Source: Mogibacterium sp.
Lineage (GTDB): Bacteria; Bacillota; Clostridia; Peptostreptococcales; Anaerovoracaceae
Assembly (NCBI GenBank): GCA_012840975.1
Contig: DUVP01000017.1
Coordinates: 1-40,423 of the forward strand
Length of the DNA stretch: 40,423 nucleotides
Direction of reading: 5' to 3'
Shown: one piece after another, positions 24,183 through 32,388 of the stretch
Position numbering within the stretch: the stretch's first letter is position 1
How the letters are laid out: each line of letters starts with the position of its first letter
The notes under the pieces: model-generated
What the model saw: the letters and a program-made list of their open reading frames with translations, nothing else
The model's database searches: none
Told to the model about the DNA's origin: nothing
Program-made: the position numbers and the translations under genes

Positions 24183-24758
24183 CTATAGCTTTATAACTTT
24201 GCCGACTTCCTGCATAGCACCGAGAATATCATACATATTGCTTACTGTGCCGACTTTAAGCTGATCGGTAATTCCGAGGAAGTTCAGGCAGGTTCCGCAT
24301 ACTAGAACTTTTGTACCTTTATCGATAAGAGTATTCAGATTGTCGATAATCTGCTGCTCATCACCTGCAGGAAGCTTTACTGCCTCGTTCATAAACAGAA
24401 CATATGAAGGAATCTTTTCAGATTCGCTGAGAGTGAATATAGCCATCTTTGCAAGATTATATCCGAGCTCAGTTTGGTTGGTTCCGATAGCGTTTGTGTT
24501 AAAGAAGACGGCATAGCTTCCGTCGTCTATGCCTGCAGCTCCGGCAACTGTTTCGCCGTTAGCAAATTTTACAAGAAACTTGTCGCCAAAAGGTTCGCTG
24601 GTGGTCGGTCTTCCCAGAACATCTCCAAGTCTGGCAAGATTGCCGACCTGAGTCGGACCGTCAACGATTATCTCGACATCCTGAGCTCCGGCCTCAAGTT
24701 CTTTTTTTGCCATAATTACAGGAATAGGGCATTCTTTGCCACCTGCGTCAATTCTCAT
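24183..24758 (-). CDS. yedF: YedF, sulfurtransferase-like selenium metabolism protein
   Basis: 191 aa in two parts. The N-terminal TusA-like domain (about 1-70) has GGKECPIPVIMAKKEL with Cys10, the residue that carries sulfur or selenium in TusA. The C-terminal DsrE-like domain (about 80-191) includes YAVFFNTNAIG and KVLVCGTCLNFLGI with Cys residues. In Clostridia this fusion is typically found beside selD and other selenium genes. Here only DUF3343 is adjacent, and selD is not in the window. Start chosen at the ATG with GGAGGTG eight bases upstream. Confidence 0.88.
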   Translation of the reverse strand: MRIDAGGKECPIPVIMAKKELEAGAQDVEIIVDGPTQVGNLARLGDVLGRPTTSEPFGDKFLVKFANGETVAGAAGIDDGSYAVFFNTNAIGTNQTELGYNLAKMAIFTLSESEKIPSYVLFMNEAVKLPAGDEQQIIDNLNTLIDKGTKVLVCGTCLNFLGITDQLKVGTVSNMYDILGAMQEVGKVIKL

Positions 24759-24854
24759 ATATGCACCTCCGTTATTTATAAAATGAATAGTTTGTAAAAT
24801 CTATTTTACACTTCTTTGGTGCTCTATACTATAGAATTATTCAATATTAATCGG

Positions 24855-24860
24855 TATAAT
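24855..24860 (+). promoter_or_regulatory. -10 box directly before the HAD gene
   Basis: TATAAT ends nine bases before the ATG at 24870. If used, the transcript would have almost no 5' leader. No clear -35 is visible, and no ribosome binding site precedes the ATG. Confidence 0.4.
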
Positions 24861-24869
24861 AAAGACGTT

Positions 24870-25502
24870 ATGATTATTTTTGATTTAGACGGAACATTAT
24901 GGGATTCAAGCAGCTCGGTTGCCGAGTCGTGGAATTATGTAATATCCGAGATTACCGGCAAAGACAGGGGACTAACCGGATCGGACGTAGAGAAGGTTAT
25001 GGGTCTTACTATGGACGATATTGCCGATGCTCTTCTTCACGATATTGAACCGGAGATGAGATACGAAATTTTCAGGCAATGTGAAGAGCATGAGAACGAA
25101 TATCTGAAAGAACGGGGAGGACTTCTTTTTCCGGGAGTAAGAGAAACTGTTATCGAACTGTACAAAGCGGGTAAGAATCTGGCAATAGTGAGTAATTGCC
25201 AGAAAGGATATATCAATGCATTTCTGATTTCTATGGGAATGACAGAATATTTTCGTGACTTTGAGGAATGGGGAAACACCGGGAGACCAAAGGGAGAGAA
25301 TATTCGCTTGGTTATGGATAGGAACGGAGTAAGCAAAGCGGTATATGTCGGTGATATACAAAGCGATGCGGATGCAGCTTCATATGCGGGAATACCTTTC
25401 ATATGGGCGAAGTACGGTTTTGGCAATGTGAAAAAGCCGGATGCGGCAATCAACAGTATGTATGAACTGCCCGGTACTCTTAGAGAACTGGGATATCTTT
25501 AA
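24870..25502 (+). CDS. HAD-family hydrolase (phosphoglycolate phosphatase-like)
   Basis: 210 aa from the ATG at 24870, which puts the HAD motif I (MIIFDLDGTLWDS) at the very N-terminus, as usual. A TTG at 24816 would add 18 residues and is not supported. Motif II is IVSNCQ, the motif III lysine is in GRPKGENI, and motif IV is VYVGDIQSDADAA. The cap domain is helical (about 15-85), as in the PGP/beta-PGM subgroup. It is a soluble phosphatase for a small phosphorylated metabolite; substrate unknown. First gene of a compact forward run; the MFS gene follows 16 bases later. Confidence 0.85.
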   Translation: MIIFDLDGTLWDSSSSVAESWNYVISEITGKDRGLTGSDVEKVMGLTMDDIADALLHDIEPEMRYEIFRQCEEHENEYLKERGGLLFPGVRETVIELYKAGKNLAIVSNCQKGYINAFLISMGMTEYFRDFEEWGNTGRPKGENIRLVMDRNGVSKAVYVGDIQSDADAASYAGIPFIWAKYGFGNVKKPDAAINSMYELPGTLRELGYL

Positions 25503-25518
25503 TTAATGGAGGTAAATC

Positions 25519-26853
25519 GTGAAATTAAATAACAAAAGAACGATCTTTGTGGGACTTGCATTTCTGTCAATATGTTCGTTCTGGCAGATGTATGACAATG
25601 TAATACCCTTAATCCTTACAAAGACATTTCAACTAAGCGAAACCCTTTCAGGGGCAATAATGGCGGCGGACAATGTACTGGCATTATTCCTTCTTCCGTT
25701 TTTCGGTTCTTTATCGGACCGCACAAACACAAGGATAGGAAAGAGAATGCCTTTTATTTTGCTTGGTACGGCAGGAGCGGTAGTCCTCCTCAATCTTCTT
25801 CCTCTGATCGACAACAGCTATCATGCATCACCGTCTACGGGGAAGATGTTTGCTTTTATAGTTATTCTTGCTTTGCTTCTCATAGCTATGGGGACATACA
25901 GGTCGCCTGCAGTAGCTCTTATGCCTGACGTAACTCCGAAGCCGCTAAGGTCGAAGGGTAACGCAATAATCAATCTTATGGGTGCTGTCGGAGGCATAAT
26001 TTACCTTGCTGTTGCGGCGGTAATGTATCCAAGCTCAAAGGTGCAGGGTCTCGACCATGTAAACTATCAGCCGTTATTTATAATTGTAGGTTTGATAATG
26101 GTGGCTTCCGTGTTTATACTGTTCAGGAAAGTGGATGAACCTAAACTGGTAGCGGAAAATCATGCTTTGGAAGCGGAACATCCTGAATGGAACCTGGCAC
26201 AGGACGATGGGAGCGGGAGTGAGATTTTACCTGCTGAGGTAAAGCGAAGCCTCGGATTCCTGCTCGCTTCTATTGCTCTTTGGTTCATAGGTTACAACGG
26301 AATTACGACCTGGTTTACAACATACGTAGACAAGGTTATGGGTCAGGGACTGGGAGAGGCATCTACATGTCTTCTTATTGCAACAGCCGGAGCGATTGTT
26401 TCCTACATACCGATAGGGAGTCTTGCGTCAAAGATCGGCCGGAAGAAGACAATAATGATGGGTATTATTATTCTTGCAGCCTGTTTCCTGTCGGGATTCT
26501 TCCTGACGACGACATACAGCGAAATCAATGCGGTGATGTTTATCGTGTTTGCGATAGTCGGCTTTGCATGGGCGGCAATCAACGTGAATTCTCTGCCTAT
26601 GGTTGTTGAGATGTGCAAGGGGTCGGACATAGGTAAATTTACAGGGTATTATTATACCGCTTCTATGGCAGCTCAGGTTGTTACACCGATAGTGGCGGGA
26701 TTTCTTATGAAGAATATAAGCTACAAAGTTCTCTTTCCTTACGCAGCGCTTTTCGTTGCTTTGAGCTTTGTCACTATGACATTCGTTAAGCACGGAGATG
26801 CGATACCGGAAGCAAAGAAGGGAATTGCAGCTTTTGAGGAGATGGATGATTAG
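25519..26853 (+). CDS. MFS transporter, SLC45/GPH-like
   Basis: 444 aa with about 12 membrane helices. It starts with GTG, supported by GGAGGT six bases upstream. The first helix (FLSICSFWQMYDNVIPLIL) and the loop FGSLSDRTNTRIGKRMPFILLG are typical of SLC45/glycoside-cation symporter-like MFS members that carry sugars. A second signature loop, SKIGRKKTIM, precedes helix 8 or 9. The charged middle loop is about 190-235. It overlaps the following phosphodiesterase gene by 8 bases. Substrate cannot be assigned; a sugar or polyol would fit the neighbours. Confidence 0.85.
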   Translation: MKLNNKRTIFVGLAFLSICSFWQMYDNVIPLILTKTFQLSETLSGAIMAADNVLALFLLPFFGSLSDRTNTRIGKRMPFILLGTAGAVVLLNLLPLIDNSYHASPSTGKMFAFIVILALLLIAMGTYRSPAVALMPDVTPKPLRSKGNAIINLMGAVGGIIYLAVAAVMYPSSKVQGLDHVNYQPLFIIVGLIMVASVFILFRKVDEPKLVAENHALEAEHPEWNLAQDDGSGSEILPAEVKRSLGFLLASIALWFIGYNGITTWFTTYVDKVMGQGLGEASTCLLIATAGAIVSYIPIGSLASKIGRKKTIMMGIIILAACFLSGFFLTTTYSEINAVMFIVFAIVGFAWAAINVNSLPMVVEMCKGSDIGKFTGYYYTASMAAQVVTPIVAGFLMKNISYKVLFPYAALFVALSFVTMTFVKHGDAIPEAKKGIAAFEEMDD

Positions 26854-27616
26854 AGAAGAAAAAACAACAAGAGAATTGAACCTGGCCGAAATGTATGCAC
26901 ATAGAGGCTATCACGATAAAACAAATATACCCGAAAATTCAATGGCTGCTTTTCGCAGAGCTGTTGAGCACGGGATGCCTTCTGAACTGGATGTTCATCT
27001 TATAGCTGATGGAAGTCTTGTAATTTTCCACGATGAAGAGCTTGAAAGGATGACGGGTGTTAAAGGTCGGATAGAAGATTATGATATCGAAAGTTTGAGA
27101 AGGCTGCACCTTTATGAAACCGATGAAAAAATCCCGACCCTGGATGAGGTTCTGGATTTGTATGAAGATACGGGACTGGAGCTCCTTATTGAACTGAAAG
27201 TCGCAAGAGGAAATTACAAAGCTTTGGTTCAGAAGACTTGCGAGAGACTTGCAAGCTACAAAGGCCGGTTTGCTATTGAAAGCTTTGATCCGAGAGCTTT
27301 GATAGAATTGCGCAAGATAAGACCGGATATAATAAGAGGTCAGCTTTCGCAGAACTTTTTCAGAGATCCTTGCGGTCTTCCGAAATATCAGATTATCCTC
27401 CTTACTAATCTAGCATTGAATTTTATGGCAAAGCCGGATTTTATAGCATATAATTTTGCTGACAGAGATAATCGAGCACTCAGAAGGGCAGTTGATAAAC
27501 AGGGAATACAAGAAGCGACCTGGACGATTAGAACGCCTATAGCCTATAAAGCTGCAGTCAAAGCCGGATGTATACCGATATTTGAAAATTTTAATCCTAA
27601 AGAGGTAGAAGTATGA
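26846..27616 (+). CDS. Glycerophosphodiester phosphodiesterase
   Basis: 256 aa from the ATG at 26846, with GAGGAG just upstream; an earlier in-frame start at 26798 would overlap the transporter by 56 bases and reads as non-family sequence. The GDPD active site is visible: AHRGYHD, IPENSMAAF (Glu ligand), SELDVHLIADGSLVIFHDEEL (Glu, Asp, His) and LLIELKV. A late TWTIRT segment matches the barrel end. There is no signal peptide, so it acts in the cytosol on glycerophosphodiesters to yield glycerol-3-phosphate. Stop overlaps the next gene's ATG by 4 bases. Confidence 0.9.
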   Translation: MIREEKTTRELNLAEMYAHRGYHDKTNIPENSMAAFRRAVEHGMPSELDVHLIADGSLVIFHDEELERMTGVKGRIEDYDIESLRRLHLYETDEKIPTLDEVLDLYEDTGLELLIELKVARGNYKALVQKTCERLASYKGRFAIESFDPRALIELRKIRPDIIRGQLSQNFFRDPCGLPKYQIILLTNLALNFMAKPDFIAYNFADRDNRALRRAVDKQGIQEATWTIRTPIAYKAAVKAGCIPIFENFNPKEVEV

Positions 27617-28470
27617 GAAATAACAGAAGAGACGGAGTGCGAATAAAAGATGTTGATCCTGTTCATTTGATAATGCCATATGTAATGCCTAAGAGAACAG
27701 AGGCTGAAGCATCAATAACGGAGAAATTCGATATTACAAATCTTCTCAGATACATGGAGGAAAGGAACGAAAAAGAAGGAACTAACCTTAAGCTTTTCCA
27801 CGCTCTGTGCACATCGATTGCCAGAACAATATATCTGAGACCTAAATTGAACATTTTTGTTGCCGGTAAAAGATATTTTCAAAGGAAGGGTGTATCGCTT
27901 TCGTTTGTGGTGAAAAGAAAGTTTGAAGACTCTTCGGAAGAGTCCGTTATGGTTCTGGATGTTACACCTGAAATGAATCTGGATGCTGTTTCGAAGGCTA
28001 TTTTGGGAGATGTCAAAAAAGTTCGCAAAGAGAATTCAAACGATATGGATAAACTGATGGGAACTGTAGGAAAACTTCCGAGATTTATGTTGGAAGCTCT
28101 TTTTGGAATTCTTAAGATTTTGGAATATAACGGCATAATGCCAAAATTTCTTACAGAAGGAGATCCTAATTACTCTACTGTTCTGCTTTCCAATCTTGGA
28201 TCTATAGGCGCCGGAGCACCCTACCATCATCTGAACAACTATGGCACATGTTCTCTCATGATGACAATAGGAACTATGTATAAGGAAAAAAGAAAAATGC
28301 AGGATGGAAGCGAAGAGGAACGTGACATGGTTGACTGTACATTTATTATCGATGAGAGAATTGCTGACGGTTTCTATTTTGCCAAATCACTGAGAATTAT
28401 AATGTATTTGCTTGAAAATCCGGAAGCACTGATGCAGGAAATGACTGTAGAAGTTCCGGTGGAAATGTAG
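27613..28470 (+). CDS. Stand-alone E2/CAT-fold acyltransferase-like protein with altered active site
   Basis: 285 aa. The fold is that of the catalytic domain of 2-oxoacid dehydrogenase E2 and chloramphenicol acetyltransferase: TEKFDITNLLRYMEERN, FHALCTSIARTIYLRPKLN, and STVLLSNLGSIGAGAPYHHLNNYGTCSLMMTIG. No lipoyl or E1/E3-binding domain is present. The active-site motif, normally D-H-R-x-x-D-G, reads DERIADG at 247-253, so the catalytic His is Glu. The Asp is kept. It may be a binding or regulatory protein, or use other chemistry. It overlaps the preceding phosphodiesterase gene by 4 bases and abuts the GNAT gene. Confidence 0.78.
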   Translation: MRNNRRDGVRIKDVDPVHLIMPYVMPKRTEAEASITEKFDITNLLRYMEERNEKEGTNLKLFHALCTSIARTIYLRPKLNIFVAGKRYFQRKGVSLSFVVKRKFEDSSEESVMVLDVTPEMNLDAVSKAILGDVKKVRKENSNDMDKLMGTVGKLPRFMLEALFGILKILEYNGIMPKFLTEGDPNYSTVLLSNLGSIGAGAPYHHLNNYGTCSLMMTIGTMYKEKRKMQDGSEEERDMVDCTFIIDERIADGFYFAKSLRIIMYLLENPEALMQEMTVEVPVEM

Positions 28471-28479
28471 GTGAAGAAT

Positions 28480-29007
28480 ATGGAATATACTTTTCGCAAA
28501 GCAACAGTTGAAGACCTTGACGGAGTAGAAACTATCTATAATCACATCCATGATATGGAGGAGGCGGGAGTTTTTACTACCGGCTGGGAGAGGGGTGTTT
28601 ATCCTGTGAGAGAAACAGCCGAGAAGGCACTTTCGCGCGGAGATTTGTATGTCTGTGAATCGGATGGAAAAATTCTGGCTTCTGCTATTCTCAACAATTT
28701 ACAGGATGAATATTATAAAGAATGCAACTGGCTGTATGAAGCGGAAGATAAAGATGTTTCTGTCCTTCATACCCTTGTTGTGGAGCCCTCATTAGGGAAA
28801 CAGAATATCGGAACTGAGTTTGTAAAATACTGGGAGAATCTGGCTAAAGAAGAAGGCTATAAAGTTCTCAGAATGGATACGAACGTAAGGAACAAGATAG
28901 CAAGACATTTCTATGCGACTAAGGGATATAGAGAGGTCGGAACTGTTCAAACCGTATTCAACGGAATACCAGGACTTGAACTTGTTATGATGGAGAAGAA
29001 ACTATAA
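28480..29007 (+). CDS. GNAT-family N-acetyltransferase
   Basis: 175 aa from the ATG at 28480 (AGGTGA five bases upstream). A GTG at 28471 is in frame and possible. The start MEYTFRKATVEDLDGVETIYNHIH is typical. The acetyl-CoA binding strand-loop is VLHTLVVEPSLGKQNIGTEFVKYW, where the usual Q/R-x-x-G-x-G/A appears as KQNIGTEF. The ending HFYATKGYREVG is the common GNAT finish. The acceptor substrate is unknown. It lies between the E2-like gene and rarA, with 14 bases to the latter. Confidence 0.85.
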   Translation: MEYTFRKATVEDLDGVETIYNHIHDMEEAGVFTTGWERGVYPVRETAEKALSRGDLYVCESDGKILASAILNNLQDEYYKECNWLYEAEDKDVSVLHTLVVEPSLGKQNIGTEFVKYWENLAKEEGYKVLRMDTNVRNKIARHFYATKGYREVGTVQTVFNGIPGLELVMMEKKL

Positions 29008-29021
29008 GCACCGGAGGCAGC

Positions 29022-30365
29022 ATGAGTCAGTTGACTTTTTTTGAAAGCGATAATAAGAACAAGCCTCTTGCAGAAAGGATGCGCCCGAGAGATCTGAGTG
29101 AATTTGTTGGCCAGGAGCATCTTCTTGGCGAGGGGAAAATACTCAGGAAACTCATAGAACAGGACAGAATAACATCCATGATATTCTGGGGTCCTCCGGG
29201 CGTGGGCAAAACCACACTTGCACGAATAATCGCCGGTAAAACCGATGCACAATTTATAACATTCAGTGCGGTTACAAGCGGCATTAAGGAAATAAAAAAT
29301 GTCATGCAACAAGCTGACAAGGTGGCATCTCTGGGAGCAAGAACGATTGTATTTATTGATGAGATTCATAGATTCAACAAAGCTCAACAGGATGCTTTCT
29401 TGCCGTTCGTAGAAAAAGGAAGCATAATTTTGATAGGGGCGACTACGGAAAATCCTTCTTTTGAGGTGAACGGCGCTCTTCTGTCCAGATGCAAGGTGTT
29501 TGTTCTTAAGCAACTCACTCAGGAGAATATAGCACAGCTTTTACGAAATACACTTAAAGACCCTCGGGGATTCGGAGATGAAGATATAAGAATAGATGAC
29601 AAGATGATCGATATGGTTGCCGCTTTTGCAAACGGTGATGCCAGGACGGCTCTTTCAACACTTGACATGATGATACTCAACGGGGACACGGAAGTTGACA
29701 GTTCTACGGGCAAAGAAATCATAATAGTGACAGAAGAAGATTTTGAACAGTGCACCTCAAAAAGGTCTTTGCTTTACGACAAACACGGAGAAGAACATTT
29801 CAATTTAATTTCCGCTCTTCACAAGTCGATGAGAAATTCCGATGCGGACGCATCCGTTTACTGGCTTGCAAGAATGCTGGAATCGGGAGAAGACCCTATA
29901 TATATCGCAAGACGGGTGACGAGGTTTGCAGCTGAAGATGTTGGCTTGGCTGATCCGAGAGCGCTGGAATTGTCCGTTGCAGCTTTTCAGGCCTGCCATT
30001 TGATAGGAATGCCGGAGTGCAGTGTGCATCTTACGGAGGCTGTTATATATAATGCACTTGCACCGAAATCCAACGCTATGGAAATTGCATATATGGAAGC
30101 GGCAAAAGATGTGAATGAACAGCTTGCCGAGCCGGTGCCATTACATATAAGGAATGCACCTACGAGCCTTATGAAAGAGCTTGATTACGGTAAAGGCTAT
30201 GTATATGCACATGATACCGAAGAAAAGATTGCGGATATGGACTGCTTACCGGAATCCCTTCAGGGAAAAGAATACTATCATCCGACTGATCAGGGGTTCG
30301 AGCCGAAGTTCAAAGAGAGGTATGAGGCGATAAAGAAGTGGCGCCTTAGCAAAAAGAAAAAATAG
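29022..30365 (+). CDS. rarA: Replication-associated recombination protein RarA (MgsA)
   Basis: 447 aa. The AAA+ ATPase core shows [19 protein letters not shown], Walker A GPPGVGKT (57-64), Walker [21 protein letters not shown] and sensor [20 protein letters not shown]. The C-terminal half (about 270-447) is the tetramerisation region with [33 protein letters not shown]. The protein is a clamp-loader relative that acts at stalled replication forks and binds SSB. GGAGG is 7 bases upstream of the ATG. Last gene of the compact forward run. Confidence 0.95.
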   Translation: MSQLTFFESDNKNKPLAERMRPRDLSEFVGQEHLLGEGKILRKLIEQDRITSMIFWGPPGVGKTTLARIIAGKTDAQFITFSAVTSGIKEIKNVMQQADKVASLGARTIVFIDEIHRFNKAQQDAFLPFVEKGSIILIGATTENPSFEVNGALLSRCKVFVLKQLTQENIAQLLRNTLKDPRGFGDEDIRIDDKMIDMVAAFANGDARTALSTLDMMILNGDTEVDSSTGKEIIIVTEEDFEQCTSKRSLLYDKHGEEHFNLISALHKSMRNSDADASVYWLARMLESGEDPIYIARRVTRFAAEDVGLADPRALELSVAAFQACHLIGMPECSVHLTEAVIYNALAPKSNAMEIAYMEAAKDVNEQLAEPVPLHIRNAPTSLMKELDYGKGYVYAHDTEEKIADMDCLPESLQGKEYYHPTDQGFEPKFKERYEAIKKWRLSKKKK

Positions 30366-30402
30366 CAATCTCAATAAGCGATTTTAAAATTTAAAATATA
30401 AG

Positions 30403-30544
30403 AAGCAATATTTATATACACGCTTCGAGTACGGCTCCCGCCTCGCTTTCGCTTAACGCAGCGGTACTAAGCTCTGTCTTCGCCTTACGGCTCGCCAATC
30501 GCTAAGTGCCGGCTACGAAAGAGCCTCTTGCGAATATATAAATA
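30403..30544. repeat. MITE-like element with 16-bp terminal inverted repeats, split by the IS
   Basis: The left end (30403-30418) is AAGCAATATTTATATA. Its exact reverse complement is rebuilt from 30535-30544 plus 32120-32125 when the IS and one target copy are removed. The uninterrupted element would be about 148 bp. It has no coding capacity and is GC-rich inside compared with its A/T ends. A 48-bp inner segment (30421-30468) recurs in inverted orientation at 32869-32916. Confidence 0.6.
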
Positions 30545-30606
30545 GGCTCTATAACTTTTTTTGGGGTTTAGCAAAATGACGCTGTAACTTTGTTTGGGGT
30601 CAAAAT

Positions 30607-30645
30607 GAAAAAATAAGAGGTCTTTTCGCATAGAGAAGACCTCTT
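30607..30645 (-). terminator. Transposase terminator
   Basis: AAGAGGTCTT and AAGACCTCTT form a perfect 10-bp stem. On the minus strand it is followed by ATTTTTTC. It lies 13 bases after the transposase stop codon. Confidence 0.75.
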
Positions 30646-30657
30646 TTAAAGTATAAA

Positions 30658-31941
30658 TTACAACTTTATGCTTGAGTTATTGTTAAGAGAATAGAGAGCT
30701 CTTTTCCTGAATCTTTCAAAATCCTTGTAACCATTCCCATTTCTTTTAATAAGTTTAAGTCTGGAGTTAACAGACTCTACAGGACCGTTGGATATTCTTT
30801 TACCATCATGACGATCGAAGCTGTTGACAACTTCTTTTCTCCATTTACGAAGAGACCTTTTTACAGGTTGAAATTCACTAATGCCACTAGCGGATAATTC
30901 AGTAATAAATTGATTCAGCCTGTAAGCAGCATTTTTGCTGTCTGAAGTTTTGTTAAAATAGGCATAACTTTCTTTGTGGTAATAAGCTACTTCTAATTCG
31001 GGATGAATAGAAAGCAATCTTTTAATAAGATCTATTGCTTGAATATATCTACCTCCGGTTATGGCATAGTACCTTCTTAAGTCTATAGACCCGGAAAGGT
31101 TAATCTTGGAGGAACTTTTGGTTAAAAGCCAGTGAAAACGTTTCAATAAACGGTACTCTTCAGAGTTTTTATCGTAACCATTCATAACTCTTATCCTAAC
31201 AAGATTAAAAGCATGATTGATAAGTTTAATAACATGGAAACTATCCACACAAATCTTTGCTTCAGAAAAATACAAAGAGCAAACATCACGGTAAATATCC
31301 CACATATCCATACAAACATATTGAACTTTTTCACGTTCCTGGCGGGGAATTGCAGAAAGATAGCATGCAATGTCGTTTTTATGTCTGTTGGGAAGGAGAT
31401 CAAAGATCTGACAGGTATGCATGTCTACAAGAACGCAAGCATAGGCTCTTTGCTTGTATTTGACTGCATAAATTTCATCGATACAAATGCATTCGGGCAT
31501 CGGTATAGCATTTATTCCGGCGTGATTGTCAAAAATACGAACAATGGTTGTAGTAGAAACTTTCATAAGCTTTGATACTGTAGAAAAGGTTATAGATGGA
31601 GATTTAAGCAGTTGCATAGTACGCATAATGGTGTACTTCGAAATTCTTGCACCGGATCCTGTAAATGGGTTTGACTCTGAAAAAGATTTGTTACAAAGCA
31701 TGCATTGATATCTTCGTTGATTAAATATAAGCACAGTATTAGCTCCTTCAATGATTTGATGCGCAATTGTTCTTTGGTAATAATCATGAATACGTTTGGT
31801 GTACGAACCGCAGCGAGGGCATTTTTGGGGTTTGACTCTTAAAGTGATAAGGACGAACTGTGTATACTCTGCAGATGAAATCTCAATATCCTGTATATCT
31901 TCCGGTTCTAAATTAAATAACTTTGTGATAATATCCTTCAT
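30658..31941 (-). CDS. ISL3-family transposase
   Basis: 427 aa from the ATG at 31941, supported by AGGAGAAG just upstream; a longer frame to 32022 has no ribosome site. The N-terminal zinc-binding part has CPRCGSY and CMLCNKSF, two CxxC pairs. The DDE core (DUF1610/DDE_Tnp_ISL3) includes CIDEIYAVKY with the first Asp, VCMDMWDIYRDVC with the second and SNGPVESVNSRLKLIKRNGNGYKDFERFRKRAL with the Glu. No stop or frameshift is seen, so the element may still be mobile. It carries out cut-and-paste movement of its own ends. Confidence 0.93.
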   Translation of the reverse strand: MKDIITKLFNLEPEDIQDIEISSAEYTQFVLITLRVKPQKCPRCGSYTKRIHDYYQRTIAHQIIEGANTVLIFNQRRYQCMLCNKSFSESNPFTGSGARISKYTIMRTMQLLKSPSITFSTVSKLMKVSTTTIVRIFDNHAGINAIPMPECICIDEIYAVKYKQRAYACVLVDMHTCQIFDLLPNRHKNDIACYLSAIPRQEREKVQYVCMDMWDIYRDVCSLYFSEAKICVDSFHVIKLINHAFNLVRIRVMNGYDKNSEEYRLLKRFHWLLTKSSSKINLSGSIDLRRYYAITGGRYIQAIDLIKRLLSIHPELEVAYYHKESYAYFNKTSDSKNAAYRLNQFITELSASGISEFQPVKRSLRKWRKEVVNSFDRHDGKRISNGPVESVNSRLKLIKRNGNGYKDFERFRKRALYSLNNNSSIKL

Positions 31942-32004
31942 ATCTTCTCCTGTTCTGTAATTTTTTTGTTGCAAATTGAAATTAACATGAAACAGGGAAA
32001 ATGA

Positions 32005-32041
32005 AAATCGCTGTGACCCCAAACAAAGTTACAGCGATTTT
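32005..32041 (-). terminator. Hairpin just inside the IS right end
   Basis: AAAATCGCTGT and ACAGCGATTTT enclose a subterminal repeat. T runs follow on both strands. On the minus strand it stands between the outside DNA and the transposase gene, so it could stop incoming transcription. Confidence 0.45.
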
Positions 32042-32180
32042 TTTCATGCCGGGATTTGACCCCAAACAAAGTTATAGGTATATACCACACCCCAAAAAAA
32101 GTTATAGGTCCTATAAATATTGCTTATTTCAATTAAAAAATATCAAAAATCGATAATTGAGATTACGGGAAAGATGCGTA

Positions 32181-32388
32181 TTAAACTTCCGAGCCGAGGT
32201 TTTCCTCGAATTGCTTTTCAATATCTCTTTTCCCATAAATAATACGGTATATTTTTACGATATGTTTTGTTTCATCAGGTAAAAAAAAACAAGGTAATTT
32301 TCTACCGGCATAACCCTCAGTCCTAAAGCCTGCCAATGCTCATTAGGTCGTCTTTAGCATTCTCAGAAAATATTACTTGATAGCTCAT
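32181..32388 (-). pseudogene. Decayed RelE/ParE-type toxin
   Basis: The ATG at 32388 overlaps the antitoxin stop codon (ATGA). The start MSYQVIFSENAKDDL is typical of RelE/ParE toxins. It then jumps, out of frame, to HWQALGLRVMPVENYLVFF, a part normally found about 50 residues later, and a second frame change at a T9 run gives PDETKHIVKIYRIIYGKRDIEKQF. So roughly 50 codons are deleted and two frame breaks are present. An active toxin cannot be made. The minus-strand end is the TAA at 32181-32183. Confidence 0.8.

Larger units (their letters stand above)
30366..30657. other. Intergenic stretch holding the repeat element and the IS left end
   Basis: No gene. It contains the left part of an inverted-repeat element (30403-30544), the left end of the ISL3-type element (from 30545), a subterminal repeat (30583-30601) and the transposase terminator (30607-30645). 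Confidence 0.7.
30545..32111 (-). mobile_element. Complete ISL3-family insertion sequence, 1567 bp
   Basis: Ends are 23-bp inverted repeats (30545-30567 and 32089-32111) that match at 21 positions, begin with GG as usual for ISL3, and share CTATAACTTTTTTTGGGGT exactly. The flanking 8-bp direct repeat TATAAATA (30537-30544 and 32112-32119) is the expected ISL3 target duplication. Additional copies of a TAACTTTGTTTGGGGTC motif lie inside both ends. One transposase gene is carried on the minus strand and is intact. Confidence 0.92.

Noticed and set aside
31213-31575. Plus-strand open frames within the IS
   Set aside because: They are antisense shadows of the transposase gene, with no ribosome sites or motifs.
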